The notes under the pieces are model-generated. The model made no database searches, was not told where the DNA came from, and saw only the letters and a program-made list of their open reading frames with translations. A stretch of 64,000 nt of DNA from Cordia subcordata (taxonomy: Eukaryota > Streptophyta > Magnoliopsida > Boraginales > Cordiaceae), in NCBI GenBank assembly GCA_028554755.1, contig JAPTOF010000008.1, positions 17,465,001 to 17,529,000 of the forward strand, in the 5' to 3' direction. This document shows positions 46,631 through 59,018 of the stretch, in pieces (positions within the stretch are counted from its first letter, which is position 1; each line of letters opens with the position of its first letter). The translations under genes and the position numbers were made by a program.

Positions 46631-47239
46631 CCCTTTTGAATAAACATTTTATGTTTCACCTTGTTAAATCTAGACAAAATGTCACCTTCCGTTGGGAAGT
46701 TAATGACATTTATCACTAACGTGAATTGGATATGGAAAGTCGTGGGTATTTCGGTCCCTCTCCCACTCAATATTTTAACTTAAGGGTTTCCTTTGATATT
46801 CTTGCTTTGTTTTAGATCTAAACACATTTTGGATATATGTAAATCCCTTTGTGTTACTAAAACATTGCAATATCACAATAGATCTCTTACCTATATCCGT
46901 GCATAGACCCTTAGGTTGATATATATACATGTAAATCTCAAGTTAAGTTCTTTTAATGTTGTCATGAGATCTCATGGCATCTTTAGACATAGCCGCTTGT
47001 AATTCTCTTGTCTAAGTCATTCTCATTAACTTAACTATCTTTGAGAATCAACTCATATGTATGACTAATTTTTATAAACCCTAATGAGTGGACATATTTC
47101 TAGGTGGCAATCATGCTAATGCAAATATGTTAAAACCATATATCAATGCATTATAAATATCCACCAAAAATATGTTAGAATCCCTCTTTGATGGCTCCCT
47201 GTAATCTGCAACAAAAACAGCACACATAGTAGTTTTTAC

Positions 47240-47365
47240 GCCTCACCGGCCGATCAATCAATAAGAGCCGGTCGACCGGCTCCAATTGCTTCAGGAATTT
47301 TTTTTGCTCTCTGGAGTAGCCAGTCGACTGGTTAAGTCCACCCGATCGTCCGGCTTGCTTACCAG
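47240..47365 (-). repeat. GC-rich palindromic module in the copia B leader
   Basis: Contains GCCGGTCGACCGGC (a perfect palindrome), then TTCCTGAAGCAATTGGAGCC and CTCTGGAGTAGCCAGTCGACTGG. It matches the copia A module at 12490-12635. Confidence 0.75.
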
Positions 47366-47761
47366 GTAGAGTATGCCTATATGCTGTTTTTCTTGTTTTT
47401 CTCCTTGGTCTTCAAAGATTACAATAATACACTTTGCAATTGCTAATACAAGCTTCATAAAGAAACATTACAAGGATATCAAAACATCCTATGCTTCTTT
47501 TAAATGAAACTAAAAGCAATAACCAGAAATATTTTATACATGAAATCGCCTATGGCCAATCTTTGTTGGCCATACACGAAAATCTCTCATGCATACATAC
47601 GAACCATCAAGGGGATTTTATATTACCTGCACATACAAGCATAAAACCACAAGTATATACAACACAAGATTTCCTAATCTTGCCACTCACAAGATGACTA
47701 ATATATATTTATGCAAATACAATATTCTTGTATAATCTAAGCATGTTGTGTGTGAGCCTAA

Positions 47762-47773
47762 GCTCTGATACCA
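47762..47773 (-). other. Primer-binding site of copia B
   Basis: Minus strand TGGTATCAGAGC, two bases from the 5' LTR; initiator methionine tRNA type. Confidence 0.92.
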
Positions 47774-47775
47774 AT

Positions 47776-49673
47776 TGTAGGATCGATATTTTTAAGTGTG
47801 GGGTATCCTAGTCCATATTTTCTAAATTATAACTAAGAAAACATGCTAGGAAAATAAAATAACCACATTACACACACAAGAACATGCTCAAGAACATATA
47901 GAATATAACTAATGCTTGCAAAAATATATAAAGCTAACCTCTTGAAGCGTGGGGCCTTTGATGAAGCTAAAACCGGTTACAAGCTTTGTTCCCGTTCACG
48001 AACAAGGCCACCAAAATTTGCTATAAGAGTGTCACAATAAGCAACTCCCTAGTCTTCTTCCCTCTGATGAAAGAGACTTATCTTGAGAGAATAGCCTCTT
48101 GTGTGGGAAGAAGCAAAGTAATATGCTCTTGAAAAACTAGAGCAAAAATCACACAATAAGTGTGTACTATGTGTTGTAGTATTTTTTTTGCCAAAAAGGA
48201 AGAAATCAACTACAAAGTGGAATGCATAAAAGGTGTAGGGTCTTGTCTATTTATAGAGAGAACCTTGGCATCTAAAGTTGCTAAACTTTCAATGTGGGAG
48301 AAAATTTCCATATAGTATTTCCTTTTTGAAACTTGTCAATCTTGTCTTGGAAGACGTGCAAGTTGTCCACTTGTTTTTTGTAGTATTTTGCAAGTTGTCC
48401 ACTTGTCTTGGAAGACTTAGGCCAAGCCCATTATCCAAGTCCAACACATAGTCCATAATCCATGTGAAGGCCCAAGCCCAATAGGAAACCATCCTAGCCC
48501 AATTAGGTTATCTTAGACTCTAAAGAAAGCCCAAACCCAATTTCAAGCTTTGGCCCAATAAGGCTACTACCACAATATGGAATTTGCTCTTTCAAGATTA
48601 CTCTCTCAAAGTCATTTCAACTAGGGAAGGGACCAAGAAGACACAATTATCATTGGCTTCCAAAAATAATTAAAAATATCCTTGCCCGATCTAGGCGACA
48701 TAATAATTATTTTTAACTTCGATCTATTCCACCATAAGATCAAAGTTGCACTCCAAGAATAATTGTCATTACCCAAAAGCTTATCACAAAAGAATGTGAA
48801 CTTTGTCTTTGACCTACAAAATAACTGACCATAATGCCCCTCTATGTATACCCACAGCTAAGATCGGTCCTTTGGCCTGTGTACTATCACCTCCTTAGCT
48901 GTATCTTTTTCCGTTGGGTTTCTTGTCCTATTGCCAACCATCCTTGGTCATGTAATCTTTTGATCTCGGGAGCGACCCTCAAGCCATATGACCGACACAC
49001 CTATAAAGGTAGTATCACTAGATCTAGATTTGGATGATAAATTTGGACAATCCCAAAGGGGGCACATAGATTCCATTTTTGCATATGCATGTTCTAATTA
49101 ATTAGAACTTAGCACTCAATGCACAAGGCTGTTGATCCTAATAAAATAAGATCTCACCCATAGTGAATCAAAGTACTAAACCCTAACTTCATTAGTTCAT
49201 CCACATATACTCAAGATTAAGAGCAATGATCATTTAGTAGCAGTGAGTTTCTTGTTTTCTTTCTTTGATAGTACGTCGCTAGAAAACATACTCATAATGG
49301 TCCTATCCAATACGTGACACACGTACTATTGAGACAAATCCAGAAAGTCCTCCAATGACCTAGGTAGATCACCCTCAAAGAGGAGACTTACTCAATATAA
49401 CCTTATCAAAGTAGAGTGCCCAACACTACTATTTGGTTATGGATTCAATTTATGACGTGACTAAATCTAGACTTGAACCTACTGTGCGTCCAGCCTCACT
49501 GCGCACCCAAGTCATTAGTGCAAGTCAAAGGACCTTCATACATGCATCGATAAAACATAACAGAGATTATATGTAAGAAACTCATAATGCCATTTAACAA
49601 AAATATGATTAAACATTGTTTCATATCCAAAATGTCATGTACAAGTGAACTTTAGGGCATACTAATCCTAACA
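47776..49673 (-). repeat. 5' LTR of copia B
   Basis: 1898 bp with TG...CA ends. TATA box on the minus strand at about 48246-48254. The outer end abuts the CTAAA target duplication. Confidence 0.95.
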
Positions 49674-51524
49674 CTAAAGGGATTCAAAAGTCAAAAATAG
49701 GGGGACTAAGATGATTACGTCTTGTTTATGGGGATTACTACGTCTTTCTAGGGTTACTTCATGGATTATACTAAGTGCTCTAATCTAGACCTATAATTAG
49801 CCTCCTAATTGATACCCTAAGCCTTAGTGCGGGTCCATCCTTAGGTGGCGGTGCATAGCAGTACGACGTCGTCTTTATGACTTAGGAATTAGGGCTAGCC
49901 ATTAAGATTCTAGGTGAGTGTAGATCGATCGAACCCTAGCACTTAGTCCTCTAATTAGTTCCCCAATCCGGCCCTAGGACTCGGTGCGAGTCCGTCCTTA
50001 AGCTTCGCCCCACTTAAAGCTACGGCATGGTCCTTATGAACCTAGGGTGTTAGGGTGGACTAACTAGCCTTCCTAAGTGAACTAAGGTCAACTAAACTTA
50101 TCCGGACTCCTACTGGCTGGATTTAAAGCCAAAGAGAACTCGACCTAGGCTAGTTACTAGTTGTGCACCATCGATCGCATCACAATAGCAGAAATTGACA
50201 TTGAATCGCATAGCAAACACATCTAGGGCATGGAATTTGTTAATACACCGGTATATTCTACTACTAAACACATAGACATGCTTATATTACACTAATTTAA
50301 GCAATGGCACTGACATGTATGCAATAGCAGCTATTTATGCTATTAAGTATGCTAACACACACATAGACATGTATATAGTGATATCCACTTCATGTAATCA
50401 GCACACAAACACGTAGGCATGCTAGCATAATGATTTAGAAATGGTTAATAGCACTCAATATATATATGCTACATCATTGAGGCATTTCAACAAACACGTA
50501 GACATGTATGTAAAATAGCCTTTCAAGCCCTAAGCATAAAGCATGTACACATAAACCCATCAAGTTTCCATTAATAAAAAGTAGTAATCAAGCCATAAAT
50601 ACAAGATATAATCACCGTACATACCTCTAATCATACATAATTAGATTTAGGATAAAAGAGAGATACCCTTCTATCCATAGCCAAGCTCTACAATCCATGA
50701 GCTATGCCCCAAATCCTAATGTTTGATCCTCTTGGATCCTTGATTCCAAGTGTTAAAATGTGTTTATAAGTGAGTGTGTGAGGTGATTTTTAAGGAATTT
50801 TGGGTTTAGGAAAATGGGTGTTTGATTTGGGTGTTGTTCTCCCTAAAAAATGGCTAAAAAGTGGCTTAAAAAGAGCTGTTAACGCATCCAGCCGGGGACC
50901 CAGTCCGTCGACTGGTTTAGGGGCTAAGTCGTCCAGCCAAAATTGGCCTAAATTCTGACCCGGCCGGTCGACCTAGCCGATCGACCGGCTAAGGCGTCCT
51001 GCCTAGACAAAAGCTAACCGGTCTTGATAGTAAAATAATCATATCTTGCTCGTCTTAGCTCCGATTCACGCACCATTTTTTCTATGACTTCGTATCATCG
51101 TGGGAGATCTCCTAAGCCATCTTTTGCACCCTAAAACATGTCCAAAATTTGTCCATGTACTTCTTAGGTTGCAAGCTCCGAATTTGGCTCACGTTGCGCT
51201 CGGTTTCACCTCGGCTGCTTCTTCCTTCGCATGGCCACTTTCAAATGCACTTTTCTTCATTTCTTTATGTCTGTAACACTCTTTGCTTTGTTCCACACTC
51301 AAAGCACCCTCAATTAAGCTCCAATTATCTTCCCAAATCATACCTAAAACAATTAATAAATGCGCACTAGTGTAGCATTTAAGTCTTAACTTCAATAATG
51401 AACATGTAAACTTTAATGTGCACAATTATGACCTAAATGCTATACTAATACATTAAATGAAACTCAAAACACCTCAAAACAAATATATACATGTAATAGA
51501 TAAACACACAAAACAAACACAGCA
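49674..51524 (-). repeat. 5' LTR of element G, outer piece
   Basis: Continues the LTR interrupted at 40322 and ends (minus-strand start) at TGCTGTG. It holds the block missing from the 3' LTR: 50680-51288 with the palindromic module (50880-51010) and a minus-strand TATAAA at 50763-50768. Confidence 0.92.
50763..51010 (-). promoter_or_regulatory. Promoter region of element G 5' LTR
   Basis: Minus strand: a palindromic GC-rich module (GCCGGTCGATCGGC and GTCGACCGGCCGGG forms), then TATAAA about 110 bases downstream. The order is the same as in the solo LTR at 14500-14709. Confidence 0.6.
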
Positions 51525-51529
51525 ATTCC

Positions 51530-51874
51530 CACATTCAAAATCAAAATTATGTGGCAGAATTAAGATCCTCCATCAACTAGCTCATGCAAAACTCTAAAAT
51601 GCTAATTGAACAGAGATGGAAAACAACGACCCTATGCACCTGCCGCGGCTCACTAAAATCTAGTTCAATCTTATAAGGTAAATTATTTCCGAAAGTCAAT
51701 TTCGTGAAATATAAACAATCTATCTTTCCTAACACACTTTTAAAGCAACAATTCGAAAGTAATTTTTGATAAACAAACAAATACATTTAATACAAAAAAA
51801 AAAAAAATAGATGCACAGGTTTGTCAAGGTAAAGCTTTCTAATTTGTTATCCTAATTTTTGCTAATAGTTCTCT

Positions 51875-51918
<44 letters not shown>

Positions 51919-52777
51919 CATACATATATATATATACATACATATATATATATATATATAATATTCTAGGTTTGTTTGTTTATCAGAATAAGGTTTGACA
52001 TCTTTTTTTCCTTTGTCTTACGCTTGACAATTTTCCAGAGCCTCTGCTATATGGCCTTGATGGTTGCAGCACCCTCTACTCTTTTTTTGTATAAAACATG
52101 ATTTACAAGCTTAAAACTATCCTCACAATGAGATTTTGATGGTCACTATAAAGCTATTCTTGAATTCTTCCTTGAGACAATATTTTTTCCCAAGAAAATC
52201 AACTTCCAAGATTGTAATGGACTTTGAGAAAACAAATAAATATTCGTTTAGCATGACATGTGATTTGAAAGGTTGGCATAAGATCATAGGCGTGGGAATG
52301 TATTACTTCTACATTTTGTGAGACCATTCTTTAGCTTTTTATAGCTCAAGATTTTCTTTTCTCTTTTTGATTTATTTCCTGGGAACCTTATGACTAGTTT
52401 TTTTCTCCCCTTTGATAACAAAATTACCATTTCACATTAAAACAATCTGAAAGGGTTAACAAAAAAAAAAATTACAAGTTTAATGTTTGTGGTTACTTAT
52501 TATATCCTCTGCACACTTGGGAGAACTCACCAAGAACTATCACATTTTATTCTCTCTTTATGCTTCTTAAAGTATGTAAGTTTTCTCAATATTGCTATTA
52601 CATGGTATATCAATTTTCACTAAATAATCATCAGCTATTGGTGTTGATTTTGTCGATGCTTGCATTCTAGGTTCTTATTTGGTTACTCCATCCTTTTACA
52701 AAGTTTATCTGTAACTGTTTACTTAATTTCTGTTTGCTAGAAGTTTTTGTTTGTGCTTCATCATCTACTAAATGTAG
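51530..52777. other. No gene seen; flank and microsatellite
   Basis: AT-rich DNA with a (TA)n/(TACATA)n tract. The short frame at 52136-52321 has no recognisable similarity. I looked here for upstream exons of the alanyl-tRNA synthetase fragment and saw none. Confidence 0.5.
51876..51961. repeat. (TA)n microsatellite
   Basis: Long TA run with TACATACA interruptions. Confidence 0.95.
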
Positions 52778-53303
52778 GATGCTTTTGTTCTATGGGATAC
52801 CTATGGATTTCCATTAGATCTGATGCAGGTGGTGTTAATTTTTTTTTGCCTTTTGCATTGCATATTATATTGTGTTATGAAAAGGAACTAACTACTCGTT
52901 TCTACCAGCTAATGGCTGTAGAGAGAGGGCTGGTGGTGGATGTTGAAGGTTTTAATGCTGCCATGAACAAAGCAAGGGAGAGATCAAGGAGTGCCCTAAG
53001 TAAGGTACTTAGATTAAATGCGATGTAGTGGTGTATACTTGGCAAAGAATATAATTGAAATACATAAGCGAGGTCAAATCATCACTTCAGCTAATTCTTT
53101 GAATATGGGAATAAATCATAAGTAACTTGGGAAAAGAGTTCTATAAGATAGGCAGCTACCTGTGTTTATTTGTTTTCATGTATTCTTGCTTGTCTAGGCA
53201 GCGAGCTGGTGGTACTATCATTGTGGATGCTGATGCTATTGCAACATTGCATAAGAAAGGGATTCTTGTAACAAATGATGACTTCAAATTTACATGGTTT
53301 AAG
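52778..53303 (+). pseudogene. Alanyl-tRNA synthetase gene fragment (three exons)
   Basis: Alanyl-tRNA synthetase charges alanine tRNA. Three exons join in frame: 52778-52828 ([17 protein letters not shown]), 52909-53004 ([20 protein letters not shown], then [12 protein letters not shown]) and 53202-53303 (RAGGTIIVDADAIATLHKKG, then ILVTNDDFKFTWFK). Splice sites are GT...AG throughout. They correspond to the region just after the catalytic domain, between the D-T-Y-G-F-P motif and the start of the editing half. Neither the catalytic domain before nor the editing and C-terminal domains after could be found nearby. It is therefore a fragment, although the three exons have no stop or frameshift. 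Confidence 0.82.
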
Positions 53304-55311
53304 GTCTATCTGCGCATCTCATCTATGATAAATACTTAGCTGCGTTAATTGAGAGGGTCCTTTTTGTTTTTTCCCTTTTTCTACATTTATATGTTTTATT
53401 ACCTTTAACAGCTGTAATAGCTTTAAGTCCCAAGTCTTAGCTGAATATTACCTTATTTTGGCATTTATGTGGGTCTACAAATTTTTTGAAACCTACCAAC
53501 CTACATTAAGTGAAGATTGCTTTTAAAGGTCTTTTGGACTTACTTGGCCAATGCATACTGATATCGTTGTTATTAGTCTAAAATGGAGATTTCCTTTAGC
53601 TTGTTTTAGCAGGTTGCTACTGCCCTTGCTCATTAACCATATTACCTGTTTATACTGAATGTATTCCCAAGATTAAATGGACTTAAAAAGTTATTGAATA
53701 TGTGGCTAATATACAAATCGATAGCCTTATACTAAACAATAATTATGCAAGGATAAATAACTAAATTAATGAGTTGATTGGCAGAGGTGGTCAATGGCTA
53801 CTCTCGCAAGTCGCATCTCTAGGATGATGAATTTGTTGGATTTGGTGCCTTTTTATGCTACGTGGCTTTTTGGATGCAATCCGTGGTTTCAAGCCCTCTT
53901 AAGGCCTATGTTTCTTGGATCCAGACATAGGTGCTGAGACGGATATGGATTTGAGCATTGGGCACAGCAATTGTCAAAATTTGGGATCTTGGAACTTGGT
54001 CAAGTAACTATCTTAACTTTAGACTTGGACATGAAGAAATAATATTTTAAAATTATTAAAAATTTTGGAAACTATAAATGTTTCAATTGAGAACTAAGAA
54101 GTAATTGTATATATCATATGTATAATTGTAGGACAAAATTATGAAAAATTTGGAAGAGTAAGATTAACTTACTAAGAAAAATGAAATATTTTAAATTATA
54201 CACCAATTACAAATCATAGATGAGTCTTTTGAGACTTCATAGTACTTGTCTTATTGTTGTTCTTTACATATTTACATCTTAGACAAAAATAGTTCTTTTC
54301 TATCAAAGTTCTCTTCCAATTTATAGGAATTGATCCTTGGACCTACTCACACTAAAAATAAGAGACATACTACTTAATCACTAAGTCTTTGGTAATTAAC
54401 CTTTTCTTTATAATAAAAGAAATTGAAACTCTTTAAAAGAATTTAATCCTAAACTTTTCGTAAAAACACAAAAAAGAAGAAATTAAGAAGTTGAAAGAAA
54501 ATGCATCCGAATAGCCCTAAACCAAATTGTTGATCTACTTCTCTCTAGACATTCTCACAAACCCTTTGTCGTTGGGCCGTTCTGTACACCAGGCCCAAAG
54601 AGTATATAAAAACTTACCATTTTCCCTAGGGTTGTGCATTGTTTCAAGAACCCCGATTACCGACCCGAAATTTCAGGTTCGGAAAAATCAAGTTTGGGGA
54701 AATGGGGATGGGGAAAAAGATTGGGGAATCGGGTTGGGGAACGGTGTAATTTTTTTATTTGGAGAATCCCCGAAACCCGAACTACTCTTTTTTTAAATTT
54801 TAATATTATATATATTATATCATACATATTATATATTATATTTTTTAAGAAATAGGTGAACTTCCCAAATCTCAAATCAGACATCCACATGAGTATACAT
54901 TATATATTATATGGTTTATATAGTTAATTATGATGGCAGGTTTAATGGTTTGATAGATATTTTGTTTATGTTTTTTAATTTTTATGATGATAGATTTGAA
55001 ACGTATGTTATTCGGGAATTCCTCAACCTCCGTTCATTTTTTTCTATTCACCAATTCTCCAAAAAGTATTCCTCATTAATGAATTGGAGCGGACAACAAA
55101 ACAAAGGTTATTTCCTAAATATTATTTTGAGAAAAAAAAAAATATGTTGATTAAGGCAGGATTGCCAATGAACACCCCTAGTTTTAGAGAGAGAGAGAGA
55201 GGAGCGAGGGCGCCGGCTTTGCTAGCTAGTCGCCAAACTGCTTTCCTTCCCCTTTTCATGTTTCCTTGACTGTGATTACATAGAGAGACAATTTAATTTA
55301 ATTAAAAAAAT
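53304..55311. other. No convincing gene
   Basis: AT-rich. 54640-54790 has repeated (G/C)CCCGAA and GGGGAA(T/A) words with an inverted flavour, possibly a MITE with decayed ends. A purine GA run lies at about 55188-55210. Confidence 0.45.
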
Positions 55312-55433
55312 ATGGCTTTTGAAGAATCGCCTCCTTCTTCTCCTGATCCTCCCTTGTCTCTCCGAGAAGACCACAAAAACCATCTCCAAGTTTTGTCTCA
55401 ATTCTCTCATATCAACTGTTCCCTCTACGGTTT
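55312..55433 (+). pseudogene. Possible first exon of the ORC3 gene
   Basis: ATG after a TA-rich leader; the frame starts MAFEESPPSSPDPPLSLRED. An N-terminal proline/serine-rich start is common in plant ORC3, but the match is too weak to be sure. The following sequence is a trinucleotide microsatellite. Confidence 0.3.
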
Positions 55434-55470
55434 TTTCATAGCAAATAATCTCATTTCTGTCATTATTTTT

Positions 55471-55512
55471 ACTACTACTATTATTATTATTATTATTGTT
55501 ATTATTATTATT

Positions 55513-55545
<33 letters not shown>
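55471..55545. repeat. (ATT)n / (GTT)n microsatellite
   Basis: Trinucleotide tract; the polyasparagine frame on the minus strand is an artefact of it. Confidence 0.95.
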
Positions 55546-55546
<1 letters not shown>

Positions 55547-57267
55547 GCGAGTGGGAAGGGAAATAGAGCACACTGTAAGCTCAAAGAATTTTTTTCCATA
55601 TAAAATTTTCAATAAGTTGCAAGCAGTGTGCTTACCTAATCTGTGGAATTTAAAGTTCAAAAAGAAAATTTCTATGCAAGTTTTTGATCAATTTTTTGAT
55701 TAAAATTTCTATTCAAATTGGATTTAATTTTTTGATTAAAATTTCTTTTGCAAATTGGATTTCTACGATTTTTTTTAATGTTCTTTTAAGTTAAAAATTG
55801 AATTTCTGGGGTTTGTTAGGTTAGTGTTGAAAGGTTCAGAAAAACAAATAGAAATGGAAGGATTTGATTCAGTTTTTGTTGAAGTTTATACTTTTGCAAC
55901 ATCCTTTATGTATAGAAATGTGTTACATTGATTTTATGAATCAAACCAATTTGTGAGCAAATTTGAGTAATGAAGGATGAGAATAAAATTTAAAAGTTTT
56001 ACTTTACGAGTGAGACGCTTGTATGAACGATTGCATGGTTAGTTATGTAGAGAAAGACGTATATAATTGTGTTGATAATGAATTCGTTATTCAATAAATT
56101 AACAATTATAAAAGGTACCTTTTTTCTACTTAGAAACAATAGCAATTTTTTTGTGATCCTTTTCATATAAAGATTTCACTATAATATACACATTATATAT
56201 TTTTATAAATTTTTAAACTTTTCTTTAAAAAAATTATACATAAGCGTGCATTCTGTGAGTTCCGGGTCGACAGGGTTGTGGCTCCACCTCTAATTGTCGT
56301 TCTCACTTATCTATATGTTAGCTTTAGCTTTTTCATCCTAGTTACGGGGAAATGCAGGAAATTATTTTTTTGTGATGATTTCTTTTGCAATATATATTGT
56401 TGAATTTAGTGATTATCTAATCGACCTTGCACGTAGCCCTTCTTTGTACTTCACAAAGCGTTGCCTCGTAAATCTGCAAAAAGGTTGCCGAAAATACCAA
56501 AAGGACTGATTTGTCCCCTCAAGAAAAAGTAAAGCAACTTGAACACTATCGAACCTTGCGAACCCAAGCTTTCCATATTGTTTGGTCCAAAATTGATTCA
56601 TCTATCAAGGTCCATTTTGTTATTTCTCCTCCTCTCTTTTCTTATTTCTTTTTCTGTCGAATATCATATTCCTCTATTTTCAACAATAATTTAGAAGAAA
56701 AATGTACCTAATGTTGCAAGGTGTTTTGAGGCACATCAATGTTGATATGTTTGATAAGATACGTTGCTGGATTTGAGACTTGTTTAATTGCTCAATTAAT
56801 TCACGTGGAACTCATGATCTTTCTCAATCCACAACTTCTTATCCACTTTTACTTCCTCATGTTTCTACATCTAAACAACTCTTCACTGTATTTCTTTTCA
56901 CCAGTGAGTTCGTCTATCTCTCTTTATCTTTTCATGCTTATTCATTGTTGCTTTTTGCATCTTTATACGTTATGCATTTAATGTTGCCCCGTATCTAGTC
57001 TATGTCATGAATAGAACTTATCCTGCATAGAATTCTTCGTCATATTTTCAAAAATAAGATTCTATTTTCTTTTCCAACGAATTAATTCATCTTTGAGTTT
57101 TATGACATTGCACTTATTACAGCTGAACATCTAGCATAAAATTCTCTATACACTTTCTACGCACTCCCCCCACCCCCTAAAGCTGCATACAATTTGACAC
57201 GATTATGCTAAGATTTCTCCTCCTTCCTCTTCTCCGTTTTAGTACTAAGCCTGGTAAATATATGCAG

Positions 57268-58009
57268 AGAATATGGAATTTGTTGATGATGTACAGATAT
57301 TTGCCGATCTTGCTTTACACTTAAAGTCCCAAGGATGCCTTGTAGCCAATCTTTTGTCCTCTGACTTCTCTGCCAAGAATGGAACTGGTGGTTGTCTCGG
57401 AAGTTTATTGAGATATTTCTTATGGTTGGCATTGATGTAAGTGTGTGGTCTATTCTTCATGCAGTATACACCTCCTACGTCTACTTAGGCATCCTTCCTT
57501 ACTGCTGCTTTGGTTTCATGCTTTTCATAATTGTTTCTTACCAGACAGCTGATATATCTATCTTTGCTTTATGGTTTAGCGAACACGGTAACTATGAGAA
57601 CCCAGTAGTGGTTACCTGTCTTGTCTGATTTCATTATCATGTTGAGGTATACTTTTCCATTCTAATTTTCTAGAAACGCTAGGTGGGGTGTCATTCTATA
57701 TTGGCTTTAAATGCTTACCGTTCTGATTTTGATAGTGAATGGATTGTGAAGGTTCCTGTCATCTTAATAGTGGGAGTTGCAACCACACTTGACACCCTGC
57801 AGAACATGCTCTCTTTAAATGCACTTCAGCGTTTGCTCCCTAGTAAGTTCACTGTGGGATCTACGACAGAGAGAATGGATGCAGTAGTAGAGACCGTCTT
57901 GCTGAAATGTTGTGTTGGCTTCAATATTGGTCATAAGATGGCAACTTTCTTAAGAAATTACTTTTTAAGATAGGATGGAACACTGAGCTCATTTATCAGA
58001 GCGCCAAAG
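57268..58009 (+). pseudogene. ORC3: ORC3 exons 3-5: AAA+-like core with lesions
   Basis: The segment spans the ATPase-like fold of ORC3. NMEFVDDVQIFADLALHLKS is followed by the frame break, then TADISIFALWFSEHGNY-ENPVVV, the internal deletion that removes the acidic motif after VV, and then EWIVKVPVILIVGVATTLDT. The TAG at 57971 replaces the glutamine after NYFLR. ORC3 is not itself a strong ATPase, but the fold is needed for assembly. Confidence 0.82.
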
Positions 58010-59013
58010 GTTGGTGGCTATGGAAGTTATTTGATGTTATTTGTCCACTTGTGTTGTTAATGCTTTGTCCAATCAGCTTGATTTAGTAGTTTCCAATTCT
58101 TTAGTAACTCTTATTTGTTAGATGGCAGTTGTCCAACACTTCTTGATGGAGCCTCTAAGCATTGCACTCAAGCTGCTGATTGATGTCAAAGAAACTAAGG
58201 TAAGAAATACACCGAATTCTACTTTACAAAATTTTCATTTTTTTTTTCTGTTGGTGCTTCAAATTTGAAGTCTTAAAATGTCATGTTGTAGAACTGTGTA
58301 ATTTAGCATTTGAACTGCATTCTTCATAAAGGAAGCCAAGAGAAACTATCTGGCTGCCACCATTTTCTGTCTTCAACCTTGCATACCAATTTTGACCTTT
58401 ACAAGTACCTTTTTATTTAGAAAGAAAAATCAGTTCTACTGTTGTTAGATTGGTGATCTTAAGATGCACGTTGCTGATTTACTATTGTCTGCTTCAAATC
58501 ATGTTCTAGTTTGAACTTTATAAAAGTAGCACCTTAAATATTGCAGGACACATATGCTGAGTGCATTACTTCCTTCTCAGAAACAATGATTAAGGAGGCT
58601 CTTAAAATTCAGGGGCACAGGTTTACATAAATTTGTTCCTTGGATGATGATGAATGCATGTTGCCTTCTTTGAGGAGAAAGCCTTTCTAAATTGAATTGG
58701 AAAATCTTTTACTAGGAATGAACTAACTGATGTTAATGTCTGGGCCAATGGCTTGTCGGAACTCTATCGCTTGTGGAAGTTATGGAGCTCTATCACTATG
58801 GTGAGTTCAATCCTTTCTTCCAATTATAGCTTACGACTATCTGATATCTCCATTTATGAAGAAACCGTTGATTCCTTCACAGGTTGAGATTCTGCAAGTC
58901 TGATAAAATAACATCAAGTGGAAGGCAACTATAAACTTGCTTCACCAATGAATGTTCAATGCATGATCCTTCAAATGATGAATCTTTTGATTGATGTTGG
59001 AATATGGAAGTAC

Positions 59014-59018
59014 CATAT
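59014..59018. repeat. Target-site duplication CATAT of the solo LTR in ORC3
   Basis: CATAT at 59014-59018 and 60795-60799, outside TGACCACG and GATACATCA. Confidence 0.8.

Larger units (their letters stand above)
40323..49673 (-). mobile_element. Ty1/copia LTR retrotransposon B, TSD CTAAA
   Basis: 9351 bp with complete LTRs, primer site, leader, gag-pol and polypurine tract. CTAAA at 40318-40322 and 49674-49678. Same family as copia A in opposite orientation. The two LTRs differ at only a few dozen positions by eye (about 98% identical), so the insertion is fairly recent, yet gag-pol is split by many frameshifts and stops. This suggests it moved using proteins of another copy. Confidence 0.95.
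34864..51524 (-). mobile_element. Non-autonomous LTR retrotransposon G, TSD ATTCC
   Basis: Outside copia B it is about 7.3 kb: 3' LTR (34864-36482), 3.5-kb internal region and 5' LTR (40049-40322 plus 49674-51524). The ends are TG...CA, with a primer site next to the 5' LTR and a purine tract (minus strand) before the 3' LTR. The only sizeable frames encode a CCHC zinc-knuckle protein and a serine-rich protein. I found no protease, reverse transcriptase, RNase H or integrase motif in the internal part. It would need another element's enzymes to move. The same LTR family occurs as solo or partial copies at 3571, 6353 and 14208. Confidence 0.85.

Noticed and set aside
55276..55599. Minus-strand frame with a polyasparagine run
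   Set aside because: The run is a trinucleotide microsatellite; no similarity outside it.
57208..57460. Minus-strand frames opposite ORC3 exon 3
   Set aside because: Shadows of the plus-strand exon, which has clear protein similarity and splice sites.
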